From a virus, in the IMG/VR virus record IMGVR_UViG_3300025168_000728, positions 1 to 22,590 of that record: a stretch of 22,590 bases of DNA. One strand, 5' to 3'. The notes under the pieces were generated by a model, which saw only the letters and a list, made by a program, of their open reading frames with translations, did not search any database and was not told where the DNA came from. This document shows positions 1 to 8,407 of this stretch, piece after piece (position 1 is the stretch's first letter; each line of letters opens with the position of its first letter). A program made the translations under genes and the position numbers.

Positions 1-770
1 TCACCTGTACCTGCGCTTGGTGTTCCAGATCCAGAGAACCACTGCGTACCATCAGCACCAGCTGGTCCTTCAGGTCCGGGTTCTGTAGAGGCTGGTCCTG
101 CTGGTCCTTCTGGACCTTCTGGACCTTCTGGACCTGTAGCTCCGGGGTCACCTGTAGGTCCGGGCACATCTGAATCATCGCCCTTTGGTCCCTGAATTCC
201 GGGATTACCCTGAGGTCCAGCAACTTGGGAGTCATCCCCTTGTGGTCCTGCTGGTCCTTCTGGTCCTTCTGGTCCTATTGGTCCTTCAGGTCCGGGTTCT
301 GTAGAGGCTGGTCCTATTGGCCCCGGTACACCCTCTGGTCCCTCTGGTCCAACTACTGTAGAGTCTCCACCTACTGGTCCTTGTGGGCCTTCTGGCCCTG
401 CTGGGCCTTCTGGACCTTCTGGTCCGGGTACGTTTGAGTCTCCACCTACTGGTCCTTGTGGACCTTCTGGTCCTGCTGGTCCTTCTGGGCCAACCTCTGT
501 TGAGGCTTCACCTACTGGTCCTGCTGGTCCTTCTGGTCCTTCTGGTCCTATTGCACCGTCTGCACCCGCTGGACCTGCTGGTCCCGGTTCTGTAGAGGCC
601 GGTCCTTCTGGGCCTGTGCCGTAAGGCAGTGTGGTCCAGTCGTCGTAGCCGTTACCTATCTTCCATTGTCCTGTAATAAGCTCAACGCCCATTTCGCCTT
701 GTGCAAGGATAGGGTTAGCTGCTGTCCAGTTTCCGGGTGTGTCTATTCTCTGTTGAATTACGGTAGCCAT
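1..770 (-). CDS. Collagen-like tail fibre, partial (3' end beyond left edge)
   Basis: This open frame starts at 770 and runs off the left edge with no stop, giving 256 visible residues. Residues 1-50 resemble the N-terminal domain of phage major-tropism-determinant and fibre proteins: W15, the stretch [12 protein letters not shown], then [17 protein letters not shown]. Residues 53-241 are Gly-X-Y collagen triplets rich in GPE, GPA and GPQ. They are broken eight times by the motif G-x-[A/D]-S-x-[E/V]-x-G, which adds one residue to the triplet register. The last visible residues, [16 protein letters not shown], match a linker often found after phage collagen stretches, so a C-terminal adhesin domain probably lies outside the window. 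The Shine-Dalgarno GGGAGG lies about 10 bases upstream, inside the preceding gene, which overlaps by 13 bases. The likely role is a trimeric host-binding fibre; the receptor is unknown. Confidence 0.85.
   Translation of the reverse strand, partial: MATVIQQRIDTPGNWTAANPILAQGEMGVELITGQWKIGNGYDDWTTLPYGTGPEGPASTEPGPAGPAGADGAIGPEGPEGPAGPVGEASTEVGPEGPAGPEGPQGPVGGDSNVPGPEGPEGPAGPEGPQGPVGGDSTVVGPEGPEGVPGPIGPASTEPGPEGPIGPEGPEGPAGPQGDDSQVAGPQGNPGIQGPKGDDSDVPGPTGDPGATGPEGPEGPEGPAGPASTEPGPEGPAGADGTQWFSGSGTPSAGTG
48..614 (-). repeat. Gly-X-Y collagen repeat region of the fibre gene
   Basis: This is about 63 collagen-type triplets encoded mostly by GGT/GGA-CC codons, so the plus strand reads as repeated tggtccttc and tggacc units. 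Eight one-residue register breaks share the motif G-x-[A/D]-S-x-[E/V]-x-G, at roughly 20-30 residue intervals. The DNA similarity to 1069-1473 makes this a likely site of recombination or length variation. Confidence 0.9.
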
Positions 771-940
771 ACTGCGCCCCCTCCCTGTATTACCATATTT
801 GGTATAAGATTAACATCGGTAGCTGAGCCACCTGATATGTGTTGTAGGTTGGTGTACTTAGTGAAAGCACTCCCTCCGTCTATTTCCTCACCCTTAACTG
901 TTCTCAGCTTGATGAGGGCTTCTTTGTCTACTGTTTCCAT
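758..940 (-). CDS. 60-aa protein, paralogue of the spike C-terminal module
   Basis: The start is ATG at 940, preceded by GGAGGGGGTGCAGT within the end of the spike gene. The frame overlaps the spike gene by 13 bases and overlaps the following fibre gene by 13 bases. Residues 22-60 align without gaps to the last 39 residues of the spike: both begin GG-x-A-x-T-x-Y, keep Q and S-x-G in register, and end in GGGAVW plus two residues (14 of 39 identical by my count). Two GGSA motifs (residues 22-25 and 37-40) resemble short beta-strand repeats seen in phage tail proteins. The function is unknown. It may be a free copy of the spike tip or adaptor domain that helps mount the fibre. The overlaps at both ends and the strong Shine-Dalgarno support real translation. 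Confidence 0.7.
   Translation of the reverse strand: METVDKEALIKLRTVKGEEIDGGSAFTKYTNLQHISGGSATDVNLIPNMVIQGGGAVWLP
761..877 (-). repeat. Copy 2 of the 39-residue GGxA...GGGAVW module
   Basis: This stretch codes for residues 22-60 of the 60-aa protein and is a diverged duplicate of 931-1047. The DNA is best conserved over the last 18 bases, GGAGGGGG[T/C]GCAGTATGG, which differ at one position. They encode GGGAVW and at the same time supply the Shine-Dalgarno and ATG of the next gene. Confidence 0.75.
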
Positions 941-2187
941 ACTGCACCCCCTCCTGTGAGAATGATGTCTGTTGTGGGTCTAGGTGAGGCTGAAGTGCCA
1001 CACGATACGTTTTGCATGGCTAGGTACACGGTGTAAGCGTTGCCACCGTACAGGTTGCTAATTGTTCCACCCTGCGCCCCTTGTTCCCCTTCTGGACCTA
1101 CTGGCCCCTCAGGTCCGACTACTGTCGAGTCAGCACCTGTATCACCAGTTTCACCTTTGTCTCCTGCTGGTCCTGTGGAGCCTACGTCACCTTTGGCTCC
1201 TGTGTCGCCCTTAGCTCCAGTAGCCCCTTGGATACCCTGTGCCCCTTCTGGGCCTGTGGGTCCGGTGGGTCCGGGTACGTTAGAGTCCTGACCATCAGAT
1301 CCGGGTAACCCCGGAAGTCCTATGAAGCCTGATGGACCCTGTGGACCTGTTGGTCCTTGTGGTCCTACTGCCCCGTCTACTCCGTCTTCCCCGTCTTCAC
1401 CGTCAGCTCCATCTTCACCGGCTGGGCCTGTGTCTCCTGCTGGTCCTGTTGCTCCGGGTGCTCCGGGTGCCCCTGTTGTTCCACCTGATCCTGTGTGTAC
1501 AGAGTTCACGTAGTCAACTGTCGCGGCTGATGAGCCACCTGCCATAGTTAGGCCACTGATTGCATTACTGTTCATGTTCAAGGGTCCAACCTGATTGGTG
1601 TCCCCTATGATAGCTAGGTCAGCTGTAATGGTTGCTGTGCTTGCGTCCACAGTCATACTGGGAGCTACGATCTCTACCTGCCCGTCCATAGTAGCTACGA
1701 GCTTATCTGGTCCTGCTATGTCGATCACGCCACTCTCACGGAGAGAGATGTACTGAGTGAGGTCCATGTTTCGGAACTCAGCATCAGTGGCGCTGTAGTT
1801 TTCTATTGCTCGCGGAATAGGATTCAATCCTACGATAGCGAAGCCATCCTTGTCTGAGAACTTACGGCTGAGCCAAGGAGCTGCTGCGCCTGAAATATCT
1901 CCAGCCAAATCCTTATTCTCGAACATCCAGTGGTCGTAACCGAACTGGCTGAACATTAGCAGACAAGTATCATCTGGTTGTATGGGCATGGTGATGGAGT
2001 AACCTCCACCACTTGCCGTGTGTACCGGGACGTGCAACAAGTGGGTGTTCTCCACTCCTTCGTCAAGGGCATCTGTACTGCTATGTAGTCTCTCCCCTGA
2101 TATCAGTATTGTTGCTGTCTGATTCTCAGGGAAGTACTCTACAATGCGTCCCGGCATTACTATCTTATAGTCTCCCCAATTTTCCAT
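928..2187 (-). CDS. Baseplate central spike (Gp138/gpV-like) with collagen extension
   Basis: This 419-aa protein is a fusion. Residues 1-125 look like the OB-fold N-terminal domain of Gp138-type spikes: KIVMPGRIVEYFPENQTATI, then ITMPIQPDDTCLLMFSQ. Residues 150-195 carry beta-repeat text typical of gpV/gp5 spikes (VEIVAPSMTVDASTATITAD). Residues 204-229 match the recurrent phage fibre motif with N-x-I-x-x-L and a final VDYVN. Residues 239-373 are collagen triplets with two register breaks (G-x-D-S-x-V-x-G at 299-306 and 351-358). Residues 381-419 form a C-terminal module repeated in the next gene. It follows the Dit-like gene by one base. Spikes are trimers at the tail tip, and collagen is also trimeric, so the symmetry fits. 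The OB-domain family name rests on motif reading and gene position. Confidence 0.8.
   Translation of the reverse strand: MENWGDYKIVMPGRIVEYFPENQTATILISGERLHSSTDALDEGVENTHLLHVPVHTASGGGYSITMPIQPDDTCLLMFSQFGYDHWMFENKDLAGDISGAAAPWLSRKFSDKDGFAIVGLNPIPRAIENYSATDAEFRNMDLTQYISLRESGVIDIAGPDKLVATMDGQVEIVAPSMTVDASTATITADLAIIGDTNQVGPLNMNSNAISGLTMAGGSSAATVDYVNSVHTGSGGTTGAPGAPGATGPAGDTGPAGEDGADGEDGEDGVDGAVGPQGPTGPQGPSGFIGLPGLPGSDGQDSNVPGPTGPTGPEGAQGIQGATGAKGDTGAKGDVGSTGPAGDKGETGDTGADSTVVGPEGPVGPEGEQGAQGGTISNLYGGNAYTVYLAMQNVSCGTSASPRPTTDIILTGGGAVWKQ
931..1047 (-). repeat. Copy 1 of the 39-residue GGxA...GGGAVW module
   Basis: This stretch encodes residues 381-419 of the spike and is duplicated at 761-877. 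It directly follows the collagen stretch, so it may serve as a trimerisation cap or an attachment point. Confidence 0.75.
1069..1473 (-). repeat. Gly-X-Y collagen repeat region of the spike gene
   Basis: This stretch encodes residues 239-373 of the spike, about 45 triplets. An acidic part (GEDGADGEDGEDGVDG) lies near its start, and two one-residue interruptions use the same motif as the fibre gene. Confidence 0.9.
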
Positions 2188-2188
2188 A

Positions 2189-3343
2189 TTAACACTCTAC
2201 TTTAGTTATGGTCGTGGATTCCCCTACGACACCTTTGATTGTTTTATTAACGTCTTTGTTTACAAGCAACTCATGCTGCCCGAAGACTGCAGTTACTATC
2301 TCGTCCGTTGAAGGCAAAGCCTCTCCCGGCTGGTAAGGGAACCTTGATTCCACTACGCCAGTCACCCCACGAACCAAGCAGCCAACTCCACCATGTATCA
2401 GGGACTGACCGTAGTCGTTACCCGATAACTCCATAGTTGAGTACAAAGCACCGTACAAGGATTTCTTCAGCTCACCTACTTCGGTGTTCACTGTGTCTAT
2501 CACTATGTCTCTGGCTGTGTCTACTGCAGACTCCACAAGACAGTCACCTACTGGCAAGAAGCCAGCAACTACTTTCTCTCGGAGTGCCTCAGGGTCGTCT
2601 ATCGCGTTACCTACTGTCTGAGAAATGTCCTCATACAGCTTGGTTGCGCTGGTGTGTACATCGTAAAACCAGTTGCCAGTGGTAGCGTCCTGCCCCGTAG
2701 CTACGTAAGTAGTTGAGACCGGATTGCCAGCTGTGTCTACGTCCTTGGATATGTAATCCTGTCCGAGAGTCATAGCTGTTTGGCTAATGGTTGCGTCGTT
2801 GCAGACGTAGATGCCTGACTTCCTAAGTGCAGCTATTGTGTTATCCTTCTCTGCTCCTGCGAGTTTGTTAAAGGACATAATCTTTGGTGCGGTTCCCGCA
2901 ACAGAAGAAGAGATCTGAACCTCTTCCCCCATAAGACTAAACTCCATAGCGTCCGTCATGCCAGCTCTCTGCTTAGTAGAGAACTTGGTGAAGATCACTT
3001 TGTCGTAGTCGCCAAGGTTAGTCACTACGTGACATACCTGTCCAAGATTTACTATGGACTCAAGCTCTTCAAAGACTGTCTTTGAGTTGTTCTTAGAGTA
3101 GACGTAATCGTTCTTAGAGGATTCCAGTACTGTGTTAGTAACGATGCCCTTAATATCAATTTGTCTATTCTGCCTGATGGTGTTGTTGCTGATAACAAAC
3201 CCAGTCTGCACTGGGAACTTAGTAACCTGTGAAGAGGCTTGATGCCCCTCAGAGATTACTGCATGAAACCTAATCGTTCTTAGCTCACCACCGGACTCCG
3301 GGGTGTAGGTAATGAATGCTGGTGTAACTTTTGGTGCTGCCAT
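2189..3343 (-). CDS. Dit-like baseplate protein
   Basis: This 384-aa protein sits between the hub-like gene and the spike gene. The N-terminal half (residues 10-155) reads as a beta-rich, Dit-like domain found in phages with DUF3383 sheaths: the FHAVISEGHQ region, then KFPVQTGFVISNNTI and RQIDIKGIVTNT, a loop, and MEFSLMGEEVQI. The C-terminal half (TYVATGQDATTGNWFYDV onward, then a long helical stretch) is not recognised. The start at 3343 has GGGAG eight bases upstream. The gene ends one base before the spike start, so the two are probably translationally coupled. The likely role is a baseplate ring protein linking tube end, hub and spike. The family call rests on position and general pattern. 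Confidence 0.6.
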   Translation of the reverse strand: MAAPKVTPAFITYTPESGGELRTIRFHAVISEGHQASSQVTKFPVQTGFVISNNTIRQNRQIDIKGIVTNTVLESSKNDYVYSKNNSKTVFEELESIVNLGQVCHVVTNLGDYDKVIFTKFSTKQRAGMTDAMEFSLMGEEVQISSSVAGTAPKIMSFNKLAGAEKDNTIAALRKSGIYVCNDATISQTAMTLGQDYISKDVDTAGNPVSTTYVATGQDATTGNWFYDVHTSATKLYEDISQTVGNAIDDPEALREKVVAGFLPVGDCLVESAVDTARDIVIDTVNTEVGELKKSLYGALYSTMELSGNDYGQSLIHGGVGCLVRGVTGVVESRFPYQPGEALPSTDEIVTAVFGQHELLVNKDVNKTIKGVVGESTTITKVEC

Positions 3344-3347
3344 GTAA

Positions 3348-4322
3348 CTACTCCCATTGAGTTCTTTGGAACCAAGTAGCCCCTACGGGTGCCCTTGTTC
3401 CTGTTTGTGGTGAAACACAGTTAGCCGTGGTAGTCCAAGACCCTGTGTAGTTGCTTCCTTGATGTATTGATTCCAGTACCAAGAACTTGCTATACCCGGA
3501 CACTGAGTCCCGTGCATAGTCGTTAGCTGTCTGAAGTACAAAGTCGTCAGAATCTGCTTCAGCTGTCAGTAACTTAGTAATGTCAATCACAGCTCCCGGC
3601 TGTATGTCACCGTCCAAGTTAGATATTATCTGTAACTGGGCAGGTGACAACTTTGGGTTCGCTCTCATGTTATTTGTATCTAACACTATGGTGGGTTTAT
3701 CGTCAAGGTCGGTAAGTTTAACCTGATCCAAGCTGGGTTGATAAACTAACTGTATAATATCATCCCCCAAGGTATACCACTTAAAGCCGTACTCTTTTCC
3801 TAGCTCCCTGAGTATCTGAGTAAACGTACCGTTCATTTGTGACCCCGGCCTTTTAGACTTGGCGTCCATCAAGCCTTCAGGGAATACCAAATCCTGGAAC
3901 TCCCCTTTCCATTTTACCGCTTCCTTCAGTGATTGAAGTCGAGACCTCAAGCTGCTGGAGTTTACTGGTGCTGATATTGGTTTCTCGTAGAAGTCACGCC
4001 TAGCACCAGAGTAACAATACAAACTTGTTATTGTGTCTGGTACTTTCTTGTGGTCCATCGAGTTGCTGATGTAGAAACCGTCAACCATATTAAACTCCTG
4101 ACTTCCGTGTAGCCTAGTGCTCAGGGTTATGTAATGATCTTGGTTTCCACCAATCAAGTTACCAATCGTTTCTGCGTTCAGGTTATAGATAGTTATCTTA
4201 GCTCGTGAGAACTCAGGCAGCTGTCTGTAGTCAAAGTCTATACGAAGACCGGAGGCATCTAAGATGCCCACCCCGTCCTTGCTCTGTATAGTGACCATAA
4301 CCTCTTGTCCAAATCTTTTCAT
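3348..4322 (-). CDS. Baseplate hub-like protein
   Basis: This 324-aa protein is encoded immediately after the tape-measure-position gene. It opens with FGQEVMVTIQSKDGVGILDASGLRIDFDYRQLP and then SRAKITIYNLNAETI. That text is typical of gp27/gp44-like hub proteins and their siphophage counterparts, in which a first beta-domain states that the particle stands for relations between field variables and axes. A middle region (TFTQILRELGKEYGFKWYTLGDDIIQLV) fits the second hub domain, and VIDITKLLTAEADSDDFVLQT plus a C-terminal beta segment (KFLVLESIHQGSNYTGSW) the third. The start at 4322 follows the previous stop closely. The expected role is a trimeric hub that receives the tape measure and carries the spike. 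The fold assignment is inferred from pattern and order. Confidence 0.6.
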   Translation of the reverse strand: MKRFGQEVMVTIQSKDGVGILDASGLRIDFDYRQLPEFSRAKITIYNLNAETIGNLIGGNQDHYITLSTRLHGSQEFNMVDGFYISNSMDHKKVPDTITSLYCYSGARRDFYEKPISAPVNSSSLRSRLQSLKEAVKWKGEFQDLVFPEGLMDAKSKRPGSQMNGTFTQILRELGKEYGFKWYTLGDDIIQLVYQPSLDQVKLTDLDDKPTIVLDTNNMRANPKLSPAQLQIISNLDGDIQPGAVIDITKLLTAEADSDDFVLQTANDYARDSVSGYSKFLVLESIHQGSNYTGSWTTTANCVSPQTGTRAPVGATWFQRTQWE

Positions 4323-4336
4323 TTTAAACTCCGAGG

Positions 4337-7300
4337 CTATAGGCCTTGATTTGTACTGTAGTTAGAAGGAACTTCGCCGCCCTCTATAACTTTCTCCTCT
4401 ACGTCGAGGCCTTGTTGGACATTTACGACGACGGTAGTGTTATTGGTAAGTGGGTCTTCTCCGACTTTGACAGGATCTACAACAGCAGGTATGTTGCCCA
4501 TGCTCTCGTTAGGCATTGTACCAGTCCCAGTCATCACAAACCTACCAGCATTCTTCAACAAAGTTCCCGGATCTAAAGCTGCGTCAGCCAGATCCGAAGA
4601 CAACTTAGCTCCGAATGCAGATCCTTTAGTCATTCCGAAAGAATTAGTGGCTAATGTGACAAGGCTCCCAGCAAGATCAGTAATCATACCGCCTGACCTA
4701 AGTTTCTCTTTCTTCTGCATTGCAGCTGCGTTGTATGACATTAGAATACTTGCTTCGATTGAAGCTTCGCTAGTCTCATTAGGAGTAAGACCCATTTGGA
4801 TCTCTTCTTCCTTATGATCAACCTGAGCAGATGCACCATGTCCAGCTGACTTTACAGGAACTTTGTAATGCTCAAGCACTAGGTTATCTATGTTAGATAA
4901 GTTTCCTTCTGGATCATATATAGCCGCTTCTGATAACTGAAGAGCGTTAAATATATAAGCCCGGTTCTCTGGAGTCCAACCCATAGATGCTGATGCTACT
5001 TTATGTGCCAGCTCCTGAACAGAGGGCTTTGTTGCGAAGTAGTCATTGGAGAATATTTTCTTAGCCCTTTGAGTTTCGCTGTTCAGTGATAAAGCTCGGT
5101 TCACCTTCTCATAGTATGCAGCCCTAGACTCAGGTTGCTGGATCTGCTGAACTACGTCACCAACCTGCTGTAGAGCCTTACGAGACTCTTGTTGAGTCAT
5201 GCCGCCTATCTCCCACTCTCGTGTAAGGTTGGCTGCAGCATCAGTGGTAGTTCCTGCCCTAATGCCCATTGACTTGTAGTCTTGAGCTTTATCAATACCA
5301 CTGGCCTGTGCATCTACTAGATCCTTCATTGCATCAGTGAATATACCAATGATGAATGCTGAATCTTTTATGGACTTCTTAAACTTACCGAATGCACCAG
5401 AGTTGTTACGTGCCTCTACCTCACGCTCACGTTCAATCTGAAGAGCTTGGCCGTGTGCAGAGTTCAGTTCCTTCTGTATAGAAAGGGCTTCCCTCTTGGC
5501 TTCACGTTCTTCTTCGTCAACTTGATTGTTAGCACCCATAGCCTCTTCCTCTACACCCTGCTGCTCCTTATTCTTTGCAGCCTGAGCTGCTAGGAGTGGT
5601 GCGTTCTTGGCATCGAGGTCCAACTTACGTTGGTGCTTGATTGCTTGCTTGTGTGATTTAAGTATTTCAGACTCTTGCTCTTCTTTGTTCTTCTTGTCGT
5701 ACTTCAACTGTCTTGCCTGACCAGCTGCGCTAGCGACAGAACCTAAGTCGATGTCTGTATCATCCTCTTGGAAAACGGGCATGGCTCCTTCAGGCTGTGG
5801 CCCAACGAACTCAAACCTTGCTTCATTCCCGCTAACTTTATTCGCAGCTGTGGTTTGAGAGCTGCGATTACCTGTCTTCTGTTGTGCTATTACTGCTCTC
5901 ATATCCCTTATCCCTACTACGTCTGTTACTTGCGAAGAAATAGATTGTGATATCTGGCTGGCTTTAAATAGCCTTTCCTGATGATCCAGATCTGCTTCTA
6001 TCGTGTGTTGCGAGTATTCGCCTGTCTCCGTATCGAGGACTGCTAACGTAGCGTACTGCTCGTTTGCAATCATCATCTGCATTTGCATTTGGTCTGTGTA
6101 TGTCTTAAGTGCCTTACTAGCTGACTTGGTGCCAAGGAACTTAAACTCTACCACACCTAAACTGTTACCCTCTGCATCGAAAAGTCTGCCATCGGGTGAA
6201 GCACCCATACCTGCATACTTGTCGTTGACCTCGAAGATACCTTCACGGAACTGAGCACCTTTGAAAGCGCCTCCGTGTTTCTCACCGTACTGTTGTATCT
6301 CTGACATGAAGGCACGTTGTACTTTGCCCTCACCTACGTTACCGGCTTGTGTAGCTGCGTTGCCATAGAAGGGATCGTTACCCTTGCTACGCCAACCCTT
6401 AAGCCCTTTAGGATCTAGCCTCTCCTCTGCTGCATGGAGACCCCTAACTAATGGGTTACGCAACAGCTTAGTAGCCATAGACGCTGTGTCCCGGCCCTCA
6501 CGGAGTGCAAACCATTCAGGTGTCCTTTGCTCAGGCGCATGTCTTAGCTGCTCGTCGTAGTGCTCTAGGTCAGTCCTGTACGGACCGAACCTTGGAGCTG
6601 CTAAGTCAGCTTGCTCTGCGGCTATCAGATCGTAGTCAGCGGAAGCAGGGTTCAGTGCTTGCTCGTAAGCTAGCTCCGGTGAAGCCCCTTCCAACAACAT
6701 GTTTACGAATGTAGATGTACCGGATGTAGTTCCAGTAGTATCACCGTGCATAGTACTCCGGTCTGAGCCACTTACTGCGTCTATCTGAGATCCATACGTA
6801 GCGGTAGGTACATACCTCTCTCCGTGCTCATCTATCTGTGCTGCTGCTACCTGTGCGCTTTGCCTTTCCCTGTGCTCTATTTGTACCCTGTCTCGGTCAA
6901 GGTCGTAGAAGGCAGCTTCGTTATTAGCATTAGCGCCTAAGGATGCGATAGGTGTGTGTCTACCTGAACGTCCTTGGCCGTCTATCTCGTCCTGCAATCC
7001 CGGCATCACCCTAGTGTAGTACTTCTTCAGTGCCTTAAAGTCTCCGTACAGCTCATCAACCTGTTCCTTTTGTTTAGCTTTGGCTACACGAGCAGGACTT
7101 CCCTCAGGAGAATCCTGCCAGTCTTTCAGGTCTATGTCTGCGTCAATAGGGAAGAAAGTATTCGCCACGCTAGGCTGGTACTGAGCTAACTTCCATTCAT
7201 CGCTTGTACCTACCAAATGATTAAGCTCGCCACCGGGGGCTATAGCCTCTGCGTAGCCAAGCCTAGTAAATGGTGTGGTGTTGTTCGCCCCACGGAATCC

Positions 7301-8407
7301 ACCGAAGGTAGGTACAAGACCTGTAATCTGATGCCTGTCTCCGTCGTCACCAGCAACGCCCAAGAACATTTCATTGGGCATCCCTATTAAGGACTTGGCA
7401 TCTACACTCGGTCCTGTGAACAACCTCTCCACTACAGCTTGTTGAGTGGACTCGAACCTAGCTTTCTGCACTTGAGGCAAACCATTCTTTGTGTTCTCTG
7501 GTATGTAAATTCCAGTGACCCTATTTAGCTTGGCTTGCATAATCCTAGCCTCTTGCTTCTCATCTTCGAGTCGGAAGTCTGTAGCCATTGACCCACGCGC
7601 TACTCCAGAGATGTTGTAATTTTCCATTTCGGATATAAAACCCAACGCCATAGAAACATCAACTGAATTTGGCCCTACGGCAGTCTTGGGTAAATTATGT
7701 ATCATCACTTCCCCATGAAGACGACGCTCAGCTAAGTAACTGGTTTCATCCTCTGAGGGTGGGGCGTTGTGCAACCTATCCTGTTTTGGAAGGTCTGGAC
7801 TGTAGTACTCGTTCATCTCCGGGGTAAAGGTAGTTACCGGTCCCGGTCTCTGATCAATCATTAGCTCAGCTTGTACGTTGCCTAAGTGTGCGAGATCAAG
7901 AAAGGCTGCATCAACTGCAACCTGATCTAGTGAGGCCACACGAGAACCGTCTAGGTTTTTATTGGCTAAGTCCTTTACTACGCTCTGTTGAGCTAGGGTA
8001 TATCCAGCAAGCCTATTGGCTTGTACTGTCCTCTGGCTCGGCATACCTACGTCTAAGCTAGTTGCCATTTCACTGTTGTCGTTCATGACCTCTCTAGCTT
8101 CCGCACGTTTGACTGATGCTTTCAGTGTTTTAACTTGTGCGGATCTTGCCTTCAGCTCTTCAGGAGTCTTGCTTTTCTTGAGGCTAGTGATAGCAAACTC
8201 TAGTTGATCCATCTGGGTTTTGAGGGAATCTTCCATGCTTGTTGATCGCTCAGTCTCGTAACCGAAACCGAATCCATCCTCGAACTCGCCATCAATAGAT
8301 CCTTCATTGTCAAAGGAATCATACTCGTTCATCATGGCTTCGTCTTGTCTTAAATCTGGGGAGTCACCATCGTCCCCGTCGTGTCCTTCGTAAATATCAT
8401 CTGACAT
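4337..8407 (-). CDS. Tape-measure-position protein with embedded YqaJ-like nuclease domain
   Basis: This 1356-aa protein is the longest in the window. It lies just after the frameshifted chaperones and before the baseplate genes, which is the standard place of a tape measure. Residues 1-60 are very acidic. Residues 623-830 resemble a YqaJ/lambda-exonuclease domain: QRTPEW (627-632), R636, TAS (641-643), a G-x-x-x-E at 693, ASPDG with D739, VVEFKF with E754 and K756, and MQMQM with Q775 and Q777. Residues 901-1000 are highly charged and probably coiled coil. Residues 1005-1160 are helical and similar to other tape measures. Residues 1239-1295 are mildly hydrophobic. I found no cysteine in the whole protein. 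GGAGG lies seven bases before the start at 8407. The tape-measure call is an inference from order, and an alternative is an ejected virion nuclease. Confidence 0.75.
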   Translation of the reverse strand: MSDDIYEGHDGDDGDSPDLRQDEAMMNEYDSFDNEGSIDGEFEDGFGFGYETERSTSMEDSLKTQMDQLEFAITSLKKSKTPEELKARSAQVKTLKASVKRAEAREVMNDNSEMATSLDVGMPSQRTVQANRLAGYTLAQQSVVKDLANKNLDGSRVASLDQVAVDAAFLDLAHLGNVQAELMIDQRPGPVTTFTPEMNEYYSPDLPKQDRLHNAPPSEDETSYLAERRLHGEVMIHNLPKTAVGPNSVDVSMALGFISEMENYNISGVARGSMATDFRLEDEKQEARIMQAKLNRVTGIYIPENTKNGLPQVQKARFESTQQAVVERLFTGPSVDAKSLIGMPNEMFLGVAGDDGDRHQITGLVPTFGGFRGANNTTPFTRLGYAEAIAPGGELNHLVGTSDEWKLAQYQPSVANTFFPIDADIDLKDWQDSPEGSPARVAKAKQKEQVDELYGDFKALKKYYTRVMPGLQDEIDGQGRSGRHTPIASLGANANNEAAFYDLDRDRVQIEHRERQSAQVAAAQIDEHGERYVPTATYGSQIDAVSGSDRSTMHGDTTGTTSGTSTFVNMLLEGASPELAYEQALNPASADYDLIAAEQADLAAPRFGPYRTDLEHYDEQLRHAPEQRTPEWFALREGRDTASMATKLLRNPLVRGLHAAEERLDPKGLKGWRSKGNDPFYGNAATQAGNVGEGKVQRAFMSEIQQYGEKHGGAFKGAQFREGIFEVNDKYAGMGASPDGRLFDAEGNSLGVVEFKFLGTKSASKALKTYTDQMQMQMMIANEQYATLAVLDTETGEYSQHTIEADLDHQERLFKASQISQSISSQVTDVVGIRDMRAVIAQQKTGNRSSQTTAANKVSGNEARFEFVGPQPEGAMPVFQEDDTDIDLGSVASAAGQARQLKYDKKNKEEQESEILKSHKQAIKHQRKLDLDAKNAPLLAAQAAKNKEQQGVEEEAMGANNQVDEEEREAKREALSIQKELNSAHGQALQIEREREVEARNNSGAFGKFKKSIKDSAFIIGIFTDAMKDLVDAQASGIDKAQDYKSMGIRAGTTTDAAANLTREWEIGGMTQQESRKALQQVGDVVQQIQQPESRAAYYEKVNRALSLNSETQRAKKIFSNDYFATKPSVQELAHKVASASMGWTPENRAYIFNALQLSEAAIYDPEGNLSNIDNLVLEHYKVPVKSAGHGASAQVDHKEEEIQMGLTPNETSEASIEASILMSYNAAAMQKKEKLRSGGMITDLAGSLVTLATNSFGMTKGSAFGAKLSSDLADAALDPGTLLKNAGRFVMTGTGTMPNESMGNIPAVVDPVKVGEDPLTNNTTVVVNVQQGLDVEEKVIEGGEVPSNYSTNQGL
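5858..6535 (-). other. YqaJ/lambda-exonuclease-like PD-(D/E)XK domain within the 1356-aa gene
   Basis: This stretch codes for residues 625-850. The order of motifs matches the YqaJ family: QRTxEWxxxRxGxxTAS at the start, a conserved Glu (E693), then D739, E754-x-K756, and a Gln pair (Q775, Q777). The D-X14-ExK spacing is normal for this fold. All presumed metal-binding and catalytic residues are present, so the domain may be active. Domain edges are approximate. Confidence 0.75.

Noticed and set aside
48-614. CRISPR-like periodic repeats at the left end
   Set aside because: The periodicity is of 9 bases and keeps an open collagen frame; there are no unique spacers.
225-1547. Several plus-strand frames rich in Pro, Trp or Leu
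   Set aside because: They are complements of collagen-coding triplets in other frames; repetitive GGT/GGA-CC codons give long open frames by chance.
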